Source: Methylotuvimicrobium alcaliphilum 20Z (GTDB lineage: Bacteria > Pseudomonadota > Gammaproteobacteria > Methylococcales > Methylomonadaceae). Taken from it: a stretch of 64,000 nucleotides of DNA. Shown one piece after another: positions 19,231 through 28,900 of the stretch. The notes under the pieces were generated by a model, which had not been told where the DNA came from, searched no databases, and saw only the letters and a program-made list of their open reading frames with translations. Position 1 is the first letter of the stretch. Each line of letters begins with the position of its first letter. Made by a program: the position numbers and the translations under genes. Location of the stretch: the NCBI RefSeq assembly GCF_000968535.2, contig NC_016112.1, positions 4,154,001 to 4,218,000 of the forward strand, written 5' to 3'.

Positions 19231-19593
19231 TTGTTAAATCCATTCAAAGCCAAACACCTGGTCAGCGGCGAATCTGCCGAGGAGAAAGCTCACCGCTTTC
19301 TTATCGAGCAAGGCCTGCAACCGGTGGCCCGTAACTTTCGCTGCCGTTTGGGAGAACTGGATTTGATCATGAAAGACGGCGAAGCGCTGGTAATTATCGA
19401 AGTCCGCTACCGTAAATCCGACCGTTTCGGCAGTGCTTTGGAAAGCGTCACCCCGCGAAAACAATCGCGCATCATTGCCGCCACACGGTTCTATTTATCA
19501 CGACACCCGTCGCCTTGTCCGATACGCTTCGACGTTGTTGCCGTTTCCGGCAACGCCAATATCGATTGGATAAAAAACGCCTTTTTAACTTGA
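19231..19593 (+). CDS. yraN: YraN family protein (UPF0102)
   Basis: A 120-residue protein of the Holliday-junction-resolvase-like nuclease fold: GESAEEKAHRFLIEQGL, NFRCRLGELDLIMKDGEALVIIEVRYRKSDRFG with E/D...EVR in PD-(D/E)XK style. The function is not established. The start is TTG at 19231, preceded by GAGGA. It lies 9 bp after lpoA and 11 bp before diaA, so it is probably co-transcribed with both. Confidence 0.93.
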   Translation: MLNPFKAKHLVSGESAEEKAHRFLIEQGLQPVARNFRCRLGELDLIMKDGEALVIIEVRYRKSDRFGSALESVTPRKQSRIIAATRFYLSRHPSPCPIRFDVVAVSGNANIDWIKNAFLT

Positions 19594-19604
19594 CCACTTC
19601 CATC

Positions 19605-20192
19605 ATGTTACAAGAACGAATTACCCTGCATTTCAACGAAAGCCTACAAACTCTACAAGATACTTTGGCCGGTCTCGGCGAAACGATTGGATTCGCCTCA
19701 CAAAAACTAGTGACGGCGATATTAAACGACAACAAAATCCTAGTCTGCGGTAACGGCGCTTGTGCCGCAAATGCCGGACAGTTTTCGGCGGCGATGCTAA
19801 ACCGCCTGGAACGCGAGCGCCCGGCCTTACCGGCAATTGCGTTGACTGCCGACACCGCCGTTATTACCTCGATTGCTGCGGATTACCATTTCGACGACAT
19901 CTTCGCCAAACAAGTCAAGGCCCTTGGCCAAAGCGAAGATATCTTGCTGGTCTTTTCCAGTAACGGCAACCCGGCCAATATTCTCAAAGCCGTTACCGCC
20001 GCACACGACAAAAATATATCGGTGATCGCATTGACCGGGCATGATGGCGGTATGCTGGCACCTATCTTAAATACCTCGGATATTGAGATCCGGGTCCCCT
20101 CCAGTAACGACAGCCGGATCCGAGAAACGCACTTATTGATTAGTCACTGCTTATGCGATCTGATCGATCACCAAATATTCGGAAGCCTTTAA
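19605..20192 (+). CDS. diaA: DnaA initiator-associating protein DiaA (SIS domain)
   Basis: A 195-residue SIS-domain protein that reads along its whole length like E. coli DiaA (196 residues): start MLQERITLHFNESLQT, ILVCGNGACAANAGQFSAAM, ERPALPAIALTAD, end CLCDLIDHQIF. DiaA is a tetramer that binds DnaA and times replication initiation. The frame is open 30 codons upstream, inside yraN; the ATG at 19605 matches the family start. The dolP gene that follows in E. coli is absent here. Confidence 0.92.
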   Translation: MLQERITLHFNESLQTLQDTLAGLGETIGFASQKLVTAILNDNKILVCGNGACAANAGQFSAAMLNRLERERPALPAIALTADTAVITSIAADYHFDDIFAKQVKALGQSEDILLVFSSNGNPANILKAVTAAHDKNISVIALTGHDGGMLAPILNTSDIEIRVPSSNDSRIRETHLLISHCLCDLIDHQIFGSL

Positions 20193-20382
20193 CCTAGGAA
20201 AAGCGATTAACCATGAATAATAAGTTAATTCAATAAGTTGCTGTAGATTTGCATAAAACTTTCGCACACCGAATAGGTTGGCGAGAATGGAGAATGTTTA
20301 GGTATTTTCTTGAAATCCTTCATGTGCGTCATGGTTAACTGCCGAATTTAGATGTAACGTTAAAGCCTCACTCTTTTCAAAC

Positions 20383-20409
20383 TAAAGATTTGAAAACCAC
20401 GGCCGCTAC
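20383..20409 (+). promoter_or_regulatory. Sigma28 (FliA)-like promoter
   Basis: TAAAGATT (20383-20390), an 11-base spacer, then GCCGCTAC (20402-20409). The enterobacterial flagellar sigma28 consensus is TAAAGTTT-N11-GCCGATAA, so the match is 7/8 and 6/8 at exact spacing. It lies 46 bases before the ATG of the gene at 20455. Confidence 0.5.
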
Positions 20410-20454
20410 AATAAGTGGATAACACTTTAACAAATCTTAACTTCGAGGCTAATA

Positions 20455-21048
20455 ATGGAGATCAAAACAGAACCGTTCGGCCAGACGGTAAGTTCCATGG
20501 CCAAAGACCCTTCCCATAAAAGCGAAGGGCCATTCGGGCAAAAAATATCCGAATTAGCTCAAGCTAAAAAATCCGAAACCTCGGCTGCTGAAGCCAAAAC
20601 CGAATTAAACCGTTCGATCTTGCAAACTTCGCTCGATGTCAGTTTAAGCGCCGGTAACGAGCCGATGGCTCTATTATTCAAGACCGCGCTCGAAGGCATT
20701 AATGACGCGCTCAAAGCCGATTTCGGCGACAATGCCATTCAAAAAGCTTACGAAGATGGCGTGGATGTTTCTCCGGAAGCCACCGCCGGGCGCATCGTGC
20801 AAATGAGCACCGCTTTTTTCGAGCGTTATCACGCTAATCACAGCGACCTCAGTATCGAAGAAGCATTGGAATCGTTCGTCGAACTGATCGGCAAAGGCAT
20901 CGACAAAGGCTTCGGTGAAGCTCGCAATATTTTGCAAGGACTCAACGTACTGGGAGGAAGCATTGCTGATAATATTGATAAAACTTATGACTTGGTCCAG
21001 GAAGGACTGAAAGCATTCGTTGAAAATTATCAGTCTGCCAGAGAGTAA
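20455..21048 (+). CDS. DUF5610-like protein of unknown function
   Basis: A 197-residue, probably cytoplasmic protein with no signal peptide or membrane segment. The first 40 residues hold two copies of a short motif, EPFGQTVSSMA and GPFGQKISELA, 19 residues apart. The rest is predicted helical (residues 45-197), with SPEATAGRIVQMSTAFFERY resembling the DUF5610 family. A sigma28-like promoter upstream suggests expression with flagellar or chemotaxis genes, though none is nearby. The ATG is preceded by a CGAGG site. Function unknown. Confidence 0.75.
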   Translation: MEIKTEPFGQTVSSMAKDPSHKSEGPFGQKISELAQAKKSETSAAEAKTELNRSILQTSLDVSLSAGNEPMALLFKTALEGINDALKADFGDNAIQKAYEDGVDVSPEATAGRIVQMSTAFFERYHANHSDLSIEEALESFVELIGKGIDKGFGEARNILQGLNVLGGSIADNIDKTYDLVQEGLKAFVENYQSARE

Positions 21049-21078
21049 CGCTACTTTAGCCTGCTTAGGATTTCGCGA

Positions 21079-21310
21079 TAAATATACCTTTCGCACTTCA
21101 AATTTCGCCAGTGCCTGAGGAGGCGCCAGGGTGTGCGGCAAAGGCTTTGCCAGCATGGAGCTGGCAAAGGGCCTACATGGACGTATTCACCCAGCACCTA
21201 AATTCCATAGCCCATTGGCTATGGTTAACTATCTTGGATAATTTAGGCGCAGGGTTAACGACGTCCTTTGACGGGCACTCCGGCGCCGAATTTTCATCCA
21301 AGATGGATAT
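21079..21310. repeat. Dispersed repeat family R1, copy 1 (filled)
   Basis: Begins at CCTTTCGCACTTCAAATTTC and ends near GATGGATATATAACC. The same sequence occurs at 30455-30680 (same strand) and 48664-48826 (opposite strand). This copy carries the 64-bp palindromic insertion at 21191-21254. It fills the space between the DUF5610-like gene and rmuC. Confidence 0.85.
21191..21254. mobile_element. 64-bp palindromic mini-element, copy in R1 copy 1
   Basis: Ends CCAGCACCTAAATT and AATTTAGGCGCAGGG are inverted repeats around the internal palindrome ATAGCCCATTGGCTAT. It is flanked by TTCAC on the left and TTAAC on the right, a decayed version of the TTCAC duplication seen at 30557-30630. There is no coding capacity. 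Confidence 0.7.
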
Positions 21311-21338
21311 ATAACCAAATCCTTACCACACACAAAGT

Positions 21339-22676
21339 CTAGTTTGATACATTTGACTCATCTACCTGCTCTATGCCCGCTCGGTCCGCAATCGACTTCG
21401 GAAATTCCTTTTTCACTTTTACACCGAGATCGACGAAGCTACCGGCCTGCCGAATCAGGTTGCCGTTTCCGGTCGTCAATTTATTCATGATGCCGTCGTA
21501 TGTTTGCCCGACTGTCGCAAGTTGCCTGCCAAGCTTTTCGAAGTCTTCGACAAACCCCCTGATTTTATCGTACAGTGCTCCGGCTTTGTCGGCGATCGCG
21601 CGCGCGTTTTCGTTCTGTCGTTCATAGCGCCAAATATTGTCGACGGTGCGAAGCGTAGCCAGTAACGTGGTCGGCGTGACTACGACGATTTTGTGTTCGA
21701 AGGCATCATTGAACAGTTTTTCATCAGCCTGAAATGCAGCCATGAATGCCGCTTCGATCGGCATGAACAACAGCACGAAATCGAGAGAACGCAGGCCCTT
21801 CAAGTCGGAATAGTCTTTACCGCTCAAACCTTTAATGTGTTCGCGCACGGCTTGCACATGCGCCTTAAGCGCCGCTTCGCGCTCTTGGTCGTCCTCGGTC
21901 GAACAATATTTTTCATACGCCAGGAGCGATACTTTCGAGTCGATCACGACATCCTTATTTTCCGGTAAACGAACGATCACATCGGGCTTGAACAAGCGGT
22001 TATCATGATCCCTGAATGCGCCTTGGGTCTCGTATTCTACGCCTTTGCGCAAACCGGATTGCTCCAGAACTTTTTCCAGAATCATTTCTCCCCAATTGCC
22101 CTGTGTTTTCTTGCTGCCTTTGAGCGCACGGGTCAAATTCAATGCTTCCTGGTTCATTTTTTCGGTATCGCGGCGTAACGAGATGATTTCCTGGCGAAGA
22201 GAAATGCGGTCTTTGGTTTCGTTGTCGTAGATATTCTCGATGCGAGTCTTGAAATCTCCGAGCTGCTGCCGAAGTGGGGCAACGATATGATCGAGCGCGG
22301 TTTTATTATGTTCGGCGAATTGCTTGCCGCGTTCCTCGAAAATTTTGGCGGCCAGATTTTCGAATTGGGTTTTGAGTTGTTGCTCGGCTTGCTGCAGCAA
22401 TAGCAGTTTTTCCGAAGCGCTTTTACCTTGTTCTTCGAGCCGGGCATGCAGGTCGGCATTCGCAGTTTTAGTTCTGAGTAACTGTTGTTGTAAATGATCG
22501 CATTCGCTCTCCTTGGCATCGAGAATTTTAAGTTTTTCCTCCGCGACGGCTAGGCGAGTTAGCATTTGCTGATTGTTTTTTTTCTCTCGAAGATTGAATA
22601 GCAGCACCGATACAATACCGGCGAGAAATCCGATCAACAACACAACCGGTCCGGGTATTTGGTTTAGTAATTCCAT
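21339..22676 (-). CDS. rmuC: DNA recombination protein RmuC
   Basis: A 445-residue protein with an N-terminal membrane segment (about residues 8-26), then a long coiled coil (about 35-190) and the RmuC nuclease-like domain (about 190-400). The domain includes TQGNWGEMILEKVLEQSGL, DNRLFKPDVIVRLPENKDVVIDSKVSL and LRSLDFVLLFMPIEAAF, with PD-(D/E)XK-type acidic residues. RmuC limits sequence inversions between short inverted repeats, which is notable in a genome so rich in them. It is 120 bp downstream of recD. Confidence 0.94.
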   Translation of the reverse strand: MELLNQIPGPVVLLIGFLAGIVSVLLFNLREKKNNQQMLTRLAVAEEKLKILDAKESECDHLQQQLLRTKTANADLHARLEEQGKSASEKLLLLQQAEQQLKTQFENLAAKIFEERGKQFAEHNKTALDHIVAPLRQQLGDFKTRIENIYDNETKDRISLRQEIISLRRDTEKMNQEALNLTRALKGSKKTQGNWGEMILEKVLEQSGLRKGVEYETQGAFRDHDNRLFKPDVIVRLPENKDVVIDSKVSLLAYEKYCSTEDDQEREAALKAHVQAVREHIKGLSGKDYSDLKGLRSLDFVLLFMPIEAAFMAAFQADEKLFNDAFEHKIVVVTPTTLLATLRTVDNIWRYERQNENARAIADKAGALYDKIRGFVEDFEKLGRQLATVGQTYDGIMNKLTTGNGNLIRQAGSFVDLGVKVKKEFPKSIADRAGIEQVDESNVSN

Positions 22677-22796
22677 TAGGTTTGTTCAAGAAATAGCATG
22701 CTGATAACACTGATTAACACCGATAAAGAGATCATTGCTCAGCTCCCTATATTAAAGTCAAATTGGTAGACTGGCTTTTTCTTTGTCATCCTAGCT

Positions 22797-24431
22797 TCAT
22801 AAGTCGGCTGTGGGCATTAGTTTTTGCGCCAAGCCCCCGAAGCGTTCGATTTTACGCAGCACGGTTTCGTTGAAAACCTTTTGATCGGCCAGTATTTTGA
22901 CCGATTTCCGGGCGCGGGTAATCGCGGTATAAAGCAATTCTTTGGTCAACACCGGATTATGTTGGTCTGGAAGAGCGATAAGAATTTCTTCGAATTCCGA
23001 GCCCTGGCTTTTATGGATCGTCATCGCATACACGGTTTCGCAATGCGGTAATCGGGCCGGCAGGCATTTTTTTATACTACCGTCGGGACGCTGGAAAAAC
23101 ACCATCAATTTCCCGTTTTGCTCAGAGTCTTTCAGGCACAGACCGATATCGCCATTATAAAGCTGCAGCGCGGCATCGTTTTGCGTGATCATGACCGGAC
23201 GTCCATGATACCAAGTCCCGATAGGGTTAATATGACCTGTTGAAGCCAATCGGCGCTCAACTCGGCTATTAATATCGGCGACGCTATATTTTCCGGCCCG
23301 ATTCGCACAGAGCACTTGAAATCGCTTGAAGACATTAAAAATTTGCTCGATATCATTTGAATTCTCGATCGCGCGTAAATAATCGAGCCGCTGTCCGGCA
23401 ATATAGGCGATAGCATCTTGATTCAATAAGCCGATGTTTTCATTACCGGCCTGCAATGCCGACCAAGCGGCTTCAGGGAGCTGCAAATTGACCGCTTCGG
23501 CCAAGTTTTTGATCGTCACATCGAATCGGTGCGCTTTTTTTAGTTCGACAGTATGATCCGGCAACGCTGCGGTCAAGTCTGCCAATACCGCGCCCGATTC
23601 GACCGATGCCAACTGATCCTTATCGCCGAGTAAGATCAACCGGGCACTGGGTTTGAGTGCATCGACCAATTTACTCATCAACGCTAAATCAACCATCGAT
23701 GCCTCATCGACTACGACCAAATCGAAAGGCAGGGGTTTTTCGGCATTATGCCGGAAATAAGGCGAAGGCGGACGAGAGCCTAGCAGGCGATGCAGCGTCG
23801 TGACCGATTCGGGAAGAGATTGTTTGATAGCTTCCGAGCAAGGCAAGGCGCTCTTGCTGTTACCTATCGATTCCTGCAGGCGCATTGCGGCTTTTCCGGT
23901 CGGCGCTGCCAAAGCGATGAATAACGGGCGTTCTGCCAATTCCTGCAGCAAAGCCAGAATCTTAACGATAGTTGTGGTTTTACCAGTCCCGGGACCGCCG
24001 GTAATGATGCAGAACGTTCGATTAAGCGCGGTTTTGGCTGCTTCACGCTGCCAGTCGGTTTCTCCTGTAGTGGTCGGGAAGTAGCGGTCCAATAAGGCCT
24101 CGGCGTCAGCATGGGAGACATTGACGCGGGTCATTGCACCGATCCGGTTGACCAAGTTTTTTTCATAGGCCCAATAACGCTGCAGATAAAGTCGGTCGTC
24201 TTCAACTATTAACGGCGCGGCATCGGTCGTCGAAGCCAGACCTGATGCCAAGACTGCCTTACGGGCTTTGGCATCAATACGGATACAACTATGCCCTTGA
24301 TTTTGCTCGAAGGAAAGACGGGCGATCAGTTTTTCGAAATTATCTTGCGCGGCACCGCTCAAGGCGCTACGGCGACTCAAAAAACGAGAAAAAGCCATAT
24401 CGAGGCGGGTAAAAGTAGATTCTTCTGTCAT
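22797..24431 (-). CDS. recD: Exodeoxyribonuclease V alpha subunit RecD
   Basis: A 544-residue SF1B helicase subunit of RecBCD, shorter than E. coli RecD (608). It has the Walker A loop GGPGTGKT at residues 145-152, VVDEASMVDLALMSKL (Walker B), ILLGDKDQLASVESG (motif III) and YAMTIHKSQGSEFEEI near the C-terminus. RecD is the 5'-3' motor of the double-strand-break repair complex. recB lies 1.5 kb away on the same strand, with rlpA and repeats between; recC is not in the window. Confidence 0.95.
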   Translation of the reverse strand: MTEESTFTRLDMAFSRFLSRRSALSGAAQDNFEKLIARLSFEQNQGHSCIRIDAKARKAVLASGLASTTDAAPLIVEDDRLYLQRYWAYEKNLVNRIGAMTRVNVSHADAEALLDRYFPTTTGETDWQREAAKTALNRTFCIITGGPGTGKTTTIVKILALLQELAERPLFIALAAPTGKAAMRLQESIGNSKSALPCSEAIKQSLPESVTTLHRLLGSRPPSPYFRHNAEKPLPFDLVVVDEASMVDLALMSKLVDALKPSARLILLGDKDQLASVESGAVLADLTAALPDHTVELKKAHRFDVTIKNLAEAVNLQLPEAAWSALQAGNENIGLLNQDAIAYIAGQRLDYLRAIENSNDIEQIFNVFKRFQVLCANRAGKYSVADINSRVERRLASTGHINPIGTWYHGRPVMITQNDAALQLYNGDIGLCLKDSEQNGKLMVFFQRPDGSIKKCLPARLPHCETVYAMTIHKSQGSEFEEILIALPDQHNPVLTKELLYTAITRARKSVKILADQKVFNETVLRKIERFGGLAQKLMPTADL

Positions 24432-24653
24432 TTGTCAGATAAATTTCGGCGCTTGTTGCCGGAAAATGAAGTTAATAAGACGCTTTAAAACGTCACGAGA
24501 GAAATAAAGGGAGCCCTTATAAGGCAGTGTCTCAATAGCTTTTGGCATGGAGATATTTACCCCGAATATTGATTTTGAATTCTACGGCTTAAGTTTAGCT
24601 TAATATTCTCAAGGGTAAAATCATTTTATTGTTAAATAATAAGGCTTTACATT

Positions 24654-25115
24654 ATGAATAAAATCATATTGGCAAGTTCTGTGTTTGTGATGAGTAGTCT
24701 ATTTACTCAGCCTGTAAAGACAGTTGAAGCATCCGATCAGCATAAAGCGAAGCTGACTTCGGGTAAAATCTCCGGAAAACCGACAAAAGGACGATTGGGC
24801 CGAGCCTCTTGGTACGGGCCTAAGTTTCACGGCAAAAAAACCGCTAGCGGACGCAAATTCGATATGTATGCGATGACTGCGGCCCATAAAACGCTGCCAT
24901 TGTTATCCTACGTGAAAGTCACCAATCCCAAAAGCCATAAATCGGTTGTCGTACAAATCACCGACCGCGGGCCTTACCATGGTAAAAGGGAACTGGACTT
25001 GTCCTATGCCGCAGCCAAGGAAGTGGGCATTCAAAAGCAGGGAGTCGGTTTTGTAGAGATTCAACCGCTGAGTCGTTCTCAAGCGATAACCGAAATTCGC
25101 AACAATGATTCATAA
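24654..25115 (+). CDS. rlpA: Septal ring lytic transglycosylase-like RlpA family protein
   Basis: A 153-residue secreted protein with a hydrophobic signal segment at about residues 4-20. The double-psi beta-barrel domain follows: GRASWYGPKFHGKKTASGRKFD, MTAAHKTLPLLSYVKV, and VQITDRGPYHGKRELDLS with the catalytic-type Asp. It lacks both the lipobox cysteine and the C-terminal SPOR domain of full-length RlpA, so it is a short single-domain member. A SPOR protein is encoded separately at 29579-30301. A clear terminator follows. Confidence 0.85.
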   Translation: MNKIILASSVFVMSSLFTQPVKTVEASDQHKAKLTSGKISGKPTKGRLGRASWYGPKFHGKKTASGRKFDMYAMTAAHKTLPLLSYVKVTNPKSHKSVVVQITDRGPYHGKRELDLSYAAAKEVGIQKQGVGFVEIQPLSRSQAITEIRNNDS

Positions 25116-25140
25116 TCGAATCATAAATAAGCGAATAGCA

Positions 25141-25177
25141 AAAAAAGCCGAATGACATTTGTCTTTCGGCTTTTTTA
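25141..25177. terminator. Rho-independent terminator after rlpA
   Basis: A hairpin with arms AGCCGAA and TTCGGCT, extended internally by GAC/GTC, followed by TTTTTTA and preceded by an A tract. It can work in both directions. Confidence 0.85.
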
Positions 25178-25249
25178 TTTCGTGGGTGAAATTATTTTAT
25201 GCCCCCCATACCTTTTATTCTTAGACGGTTTTTCAATCAAAAGGGAGTA

Positions 25250-25353
25250 AGGATTTCGTGAAAAACAACTTCCTGGAGCTATAAGTTTTGTAGCGGGTTC
25301 GGTAACTCGCTTACCGTGTATTAAAAATAGGGAAGTTATTTATGACCGAATCC
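25250..25353. repeat. Inverted-end repeat family R4, copy 1
   Basis: The left end GGATTTCGTGAAAAACAAC and the right end (GGAAGTTATTTATGACCGAA) are imperfect inverted repeats. The unit contains GGGTTCGGTAACTCGCTTA. A related, larger copy lies at 40090-40267 in the opposite orientation. Confidence 0.65.
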
Positions 25354-25361
25354 TAAACAGC

Positions 25362-25443
25362 GTAGCCCGGATGGAGCGAAGCGCAATCCGGGCAGCTCGG
25401 AGCCTCGCCATTCCCGTATTCCGCTACGCTGCATACGGGCTAC
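25362..25443. repeat. GTAGCCCGGATGG palindromic repeat
   Basis: Starts GTAGCCCGGATGGAGCG, contains CGCAATCCGGG and ends CATACGGGCTAC, so both the inner part and the ends are inverted repeats. Sequences of this type are common intergenic repeats in proteobacteria. No coding potential. Confidence 0.7.
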
Positions 25444-25472
25444 ATGCTTTAAATATACACTCCCAAGCTAGA

Positions 25473-25939
25473 GCGCTCATCGTTATACATAAGTCAAAAA
25501 TTACCCTTTTGCCATCTTAACCAATGAGACCTCGATTCCATTTTTTGTCGCTCAACGTTCCCGACTTCGAAATCGCGATCTGGGGATCGCTCCCACAGAG
25601 CACCCTACCCCCCTTGCATAAGTATCTACACAAGTTTTCAGCTTTATAAAACAATTAGTTAAGTTAATTTTTCTGTAATCTAGGATAAAAAAGTAGACTA
25701 AAAACTTCAATTTTTAGCCCCCTATCTTCATAAAAAACCAGAAGAAACTTTATAACAGCATGATTTTAAATGATAAAGATGTGTAGATACTTATGCCCCC
25801 TTGTGGGAGCGACGCCTTCGTCGCGATTTCGAAGCCACTGATGTTCAATATCCGCAGATTTATCAAACAGCACCGCTTCCAAGTATACGGCGACCTCTGT
25901 TTAGCAAGTTTACCGATACTTGTGTATAACGGCGAGAGC
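25473..25939. repeat. Inverted-repeat element R5 carrying a nested MITE
   Basis: The left end GCGCTCATCGTTATACATAA (25473-25492) is mirrored at 25920-25939 with 16/20 matches. The left 78 bp (25473-25550) match the reverse complement of 58172-58249. Inside, an interrupted palindrome (CTTCGAAATCGCGA and TCGCGATTTCGAAG arms) is split by the MITE at 25616-25796. The right end overlaps the first base of the recB stop codon. Confidence 0.7.
25616..25796. mobile_element. 181-bp MITE-like element, copy 1
   Basis: Perfect 17-bp terminal inverted repeats GCATAAGTATCTACACA at 25616-25632 and 25780-25796. The interior is AT-rich and non-coding. It is flanked by CCCCTT on both sides (25610-25615 and 25797-25802), a possible target duplication, although it sits in a C-rich run. 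A second, highly similar copy is at 32933-33112. Confidence 0.85.
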
Positions 25940-28900
25940 TAGAGCTTGGGAGCGAGAGCCTCCGTTCCACCAAAAATCTCCGATAAGGCCTCGATACGTC
26001 GTAAATCCGGCCTATCCCGATAAACACCGCTCATCGGCTGTTCGGGCTGCATGCCGCGCACGAATAAATACAATGCCCCGCCGAAATGCTTTTCGTAATC
26101 GTAATCGGCCAAGCGTTGACCCAAATAGCGATGTAACACCAGCGTATACAGCCAATATTGCAATCCGTAATTATGCTCGCGCATCGCGTCCGTCAACGTT
26201 TCCGGCCGGTAGTCCGGCAGGCTGTTGGTTTTATAATCGATGACGAAATAACGGCCGCCGTATTCGCAAATCAAATCGATGAAACCGGTCAAATAACCGC
26301 ACATTTGCTTGCTGTTCAGCGCTTGATAAACCGGAGAGTCCGATAAGATCGCATTGATATGTGCTGCGTTCATCGGCTGCATTGCGAGATAAAACGGCAT
26401 TTCCTTCAAACATAGCTCATCGGCAATATTCATCAACAGAAAAGCCGGATCGTCTTCGGCCAAAGGCGTTGTCACGACGGCTTGCAATAAGCGGTCGATG
26501 GCTTCAGGGTGCTCCGTTTGCAAACCGTAGCGTCGACAGGTGTTATCGCGCAACTCGGCTATGTCCGGCATATCGGCCAAATACGCGAAATCGAGATGCT
26601 CCAGCAAGTCGTGCACGACGTTGCCGGTATGCGCGCCTTTCGGCAACGCCTCCTGCATGCCGACCGCCGACAAGGCCGGTTCCGCATCGAGCGAAGCCGA
26701 TTCGCGGGCCTTGTCTTCCGGCAATTCCGGCGCATCCTGTAGACTCAAGGCCGAGAGTGCCGTGTAACTGCTCATTTGCCAATCGGTGCGCAAAGAACGT
26801 TGCCTCGATCTTGCCGATAGCCGGGTTTCGTCGAGCGGTTTTTCGTAACGACCCTTTGGCATCGCCGGTAATTCCAATAAACGATATTCGAAAGCCTTCG
26901 GGTCGCGGCTGCAATAATCGATCAGGATCGTTTGTTGCGCGGCAAAATCGCAATCTTCGAAATCGAGTAGCCAAGCCAATGCAGACTGATTCGGAACATC
27001 CTTGCTTCGAACATCGGCCCAGGCCAGATAACTGCGATATTTAGCCCGGGTCAGAGCGACATAACATACGCGCAAATCCTCGGCCAATTCTTCGTCGATC
27101 GCTTGCGCGCGGCGGCGTTCGAAATCCTCCGAGCCTAAATCGGCGACGATGCGCCCTTGCTCGTGACATTGAATCAAAGTCCTACCGGTCGAGAGCCGGC
27201 TGCTGCGTTGCCAAAGCGACGGACAAAAAACGATATTATACTCGAGCCCCTTCGACCGGTGCATCGTGACGATCTTGACCGCTTCGTCATCGCTTTCCAA
27301 GCGCATGCATTGCTCTTCGAGACTGACTTTGCCGTCCGCCGTATCGGCGATGCGCGCGCGCAGCCAGTCCAGCGTTTTTCCGATGCCTAAATGCTCGTCG
27401 ACGGCGGCTTGCTGCACTAACTCGATTAGATGATGCAAGTTGGTCAAACGTCGCTCGGCAAGCCGAGTAGCCGATAGTTGCAGACGTATTTGTTCCTGGT
27501 CGAGCAAGCGCTGCATCATCGCCATCAGCCCTTGACTCTGCCAATGTTGATAGTAATTCAAAAAATGCGACAGCCAGGCATCCAAAGCCGCTTCTTGATT
27601 CAAGGTACGATATAAAGTCTGCCCGTCTAACCCGAACCAATCGAGCGTCAAGGCTTGCTTCAATAGCACCGTGTCGCCGGGGTGGGCAATGGCTTGCAGC
27701 AAGCAAAACAAATCGGCCGCTTCGGCGGTCGCGAATACCGATTCGGTGCTGTTCAAAACCGAAGGGACGCCGGCTTCGCGCAATGCCGCTTGATATTCCG
27801 AGGCTTGCCGATTGGTTCTGACCAATACCGCGATATCGCCCGGCTGAACCCGCCTGCCGCTATCGCTCAAAAAGTAAGGCTCGTTGAGCAATCCGACGAT
27901 TTCGTTGACGACCTCGGCCTGAAGGCATTCGCCGGCTTTGCCGGAACTCCAGTGGCCCTTGTCGCTTTGCGGCAGCTGCCAGAGCATCATCGGCGCCAGC
28001 GTCTTTTTATCGAGACTTAGGGCTTTGTCCGCATTGTCGGGAGCCCCTATGACTGGATGGAATTGCAACTGTTCGAGAAAAAAGGCCCGCTCGCGCCTGA
28101 ATAAGGCATTAACCGCCTCGACCAGGGTCGGCTGCGAACGCCAGTTCGTGCCGAGGGTAAACCGATGATGCGCCTGTTGCTGTGCGGCAAGGTAGGAAAA
28201 AATATCGGCACCGCGAAATTTATAGATCGCTTGCTTGGGATCGCCGATCAAATACAAATAATGTGCGTCTGAACCGAATAAGGTCGAAAATATCAGCCAC
28301 TGATTCTGATCGGTATCCTGAAATTCGTCGATCAATGCGGCCTTGAAGCGTTGTCTCAATTCGGCGGTCAATAATTCCCCTTGATTGCCTTGCAAGGCAT
28401 TGGCAAGCCGGCTAATCAAATCATCGAACGACAATATATTGAGTTGCTGCATCTGCTTGTCCAGTTCTATGCGGACATGTTCTAACAGCGCCCGACGAAA
28501 AACCAGACCGATTCGATCGATCGAGTCGACCAATACCTCGAAAGGCGTGGTGTCGATTTTCAGTGTTGCCAGATACTCGTGCTTGCGCTGCTCGCCGGTT
28601 TGCGTTTTGGTTTTTCTAAACTTGTTACCGTTCAAGCCATCGACCAGGCCGGTTACCGTCAAACATGCAAAAGCCTCGGGGCTTGGAAGCTGCAGTGTTT
28701 CCTGGTTTAGCCAGGCGCGCAACTCTTGCAGGCGATGTTCAAAAATTTCGGTATACGACGATTTGAAGAAGCCGTCACCAAAGTGGTTCAGCAGTGTTTG
28801 AGCAGCCTGATCCAAGTGGATACGCGCTTGCTCTGCCTGTTCCCGGCAGACGGCTAATGCTTCGTTCGGATCGCGATACTCCGGAAAAATCTCGATGTCG

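Noticed and set aside
21111-21314. A 67-codon ORF across repeat R1
   Set aside because: The sequence belongs to a dispersed repeat, and the frame is not kept in the other R1 copies.
25240-25350. A possible tRNA suggested by GGGTTCGGTAACTC
   Set aside because: There is no acceptor stem, anticodon arm or CCA context. The stretch is part of inverted-end repeat R4. No tRNA was found anywhere in the window.
26361-27044. A long plus-strand ORF (227 codons) antisense to recB
   Set aside because: It is Arg/Pro/Ser-rich, lies wholly inside the conserved recB frame and shows no domain. It is a shadow frame of a GC-rich gene.
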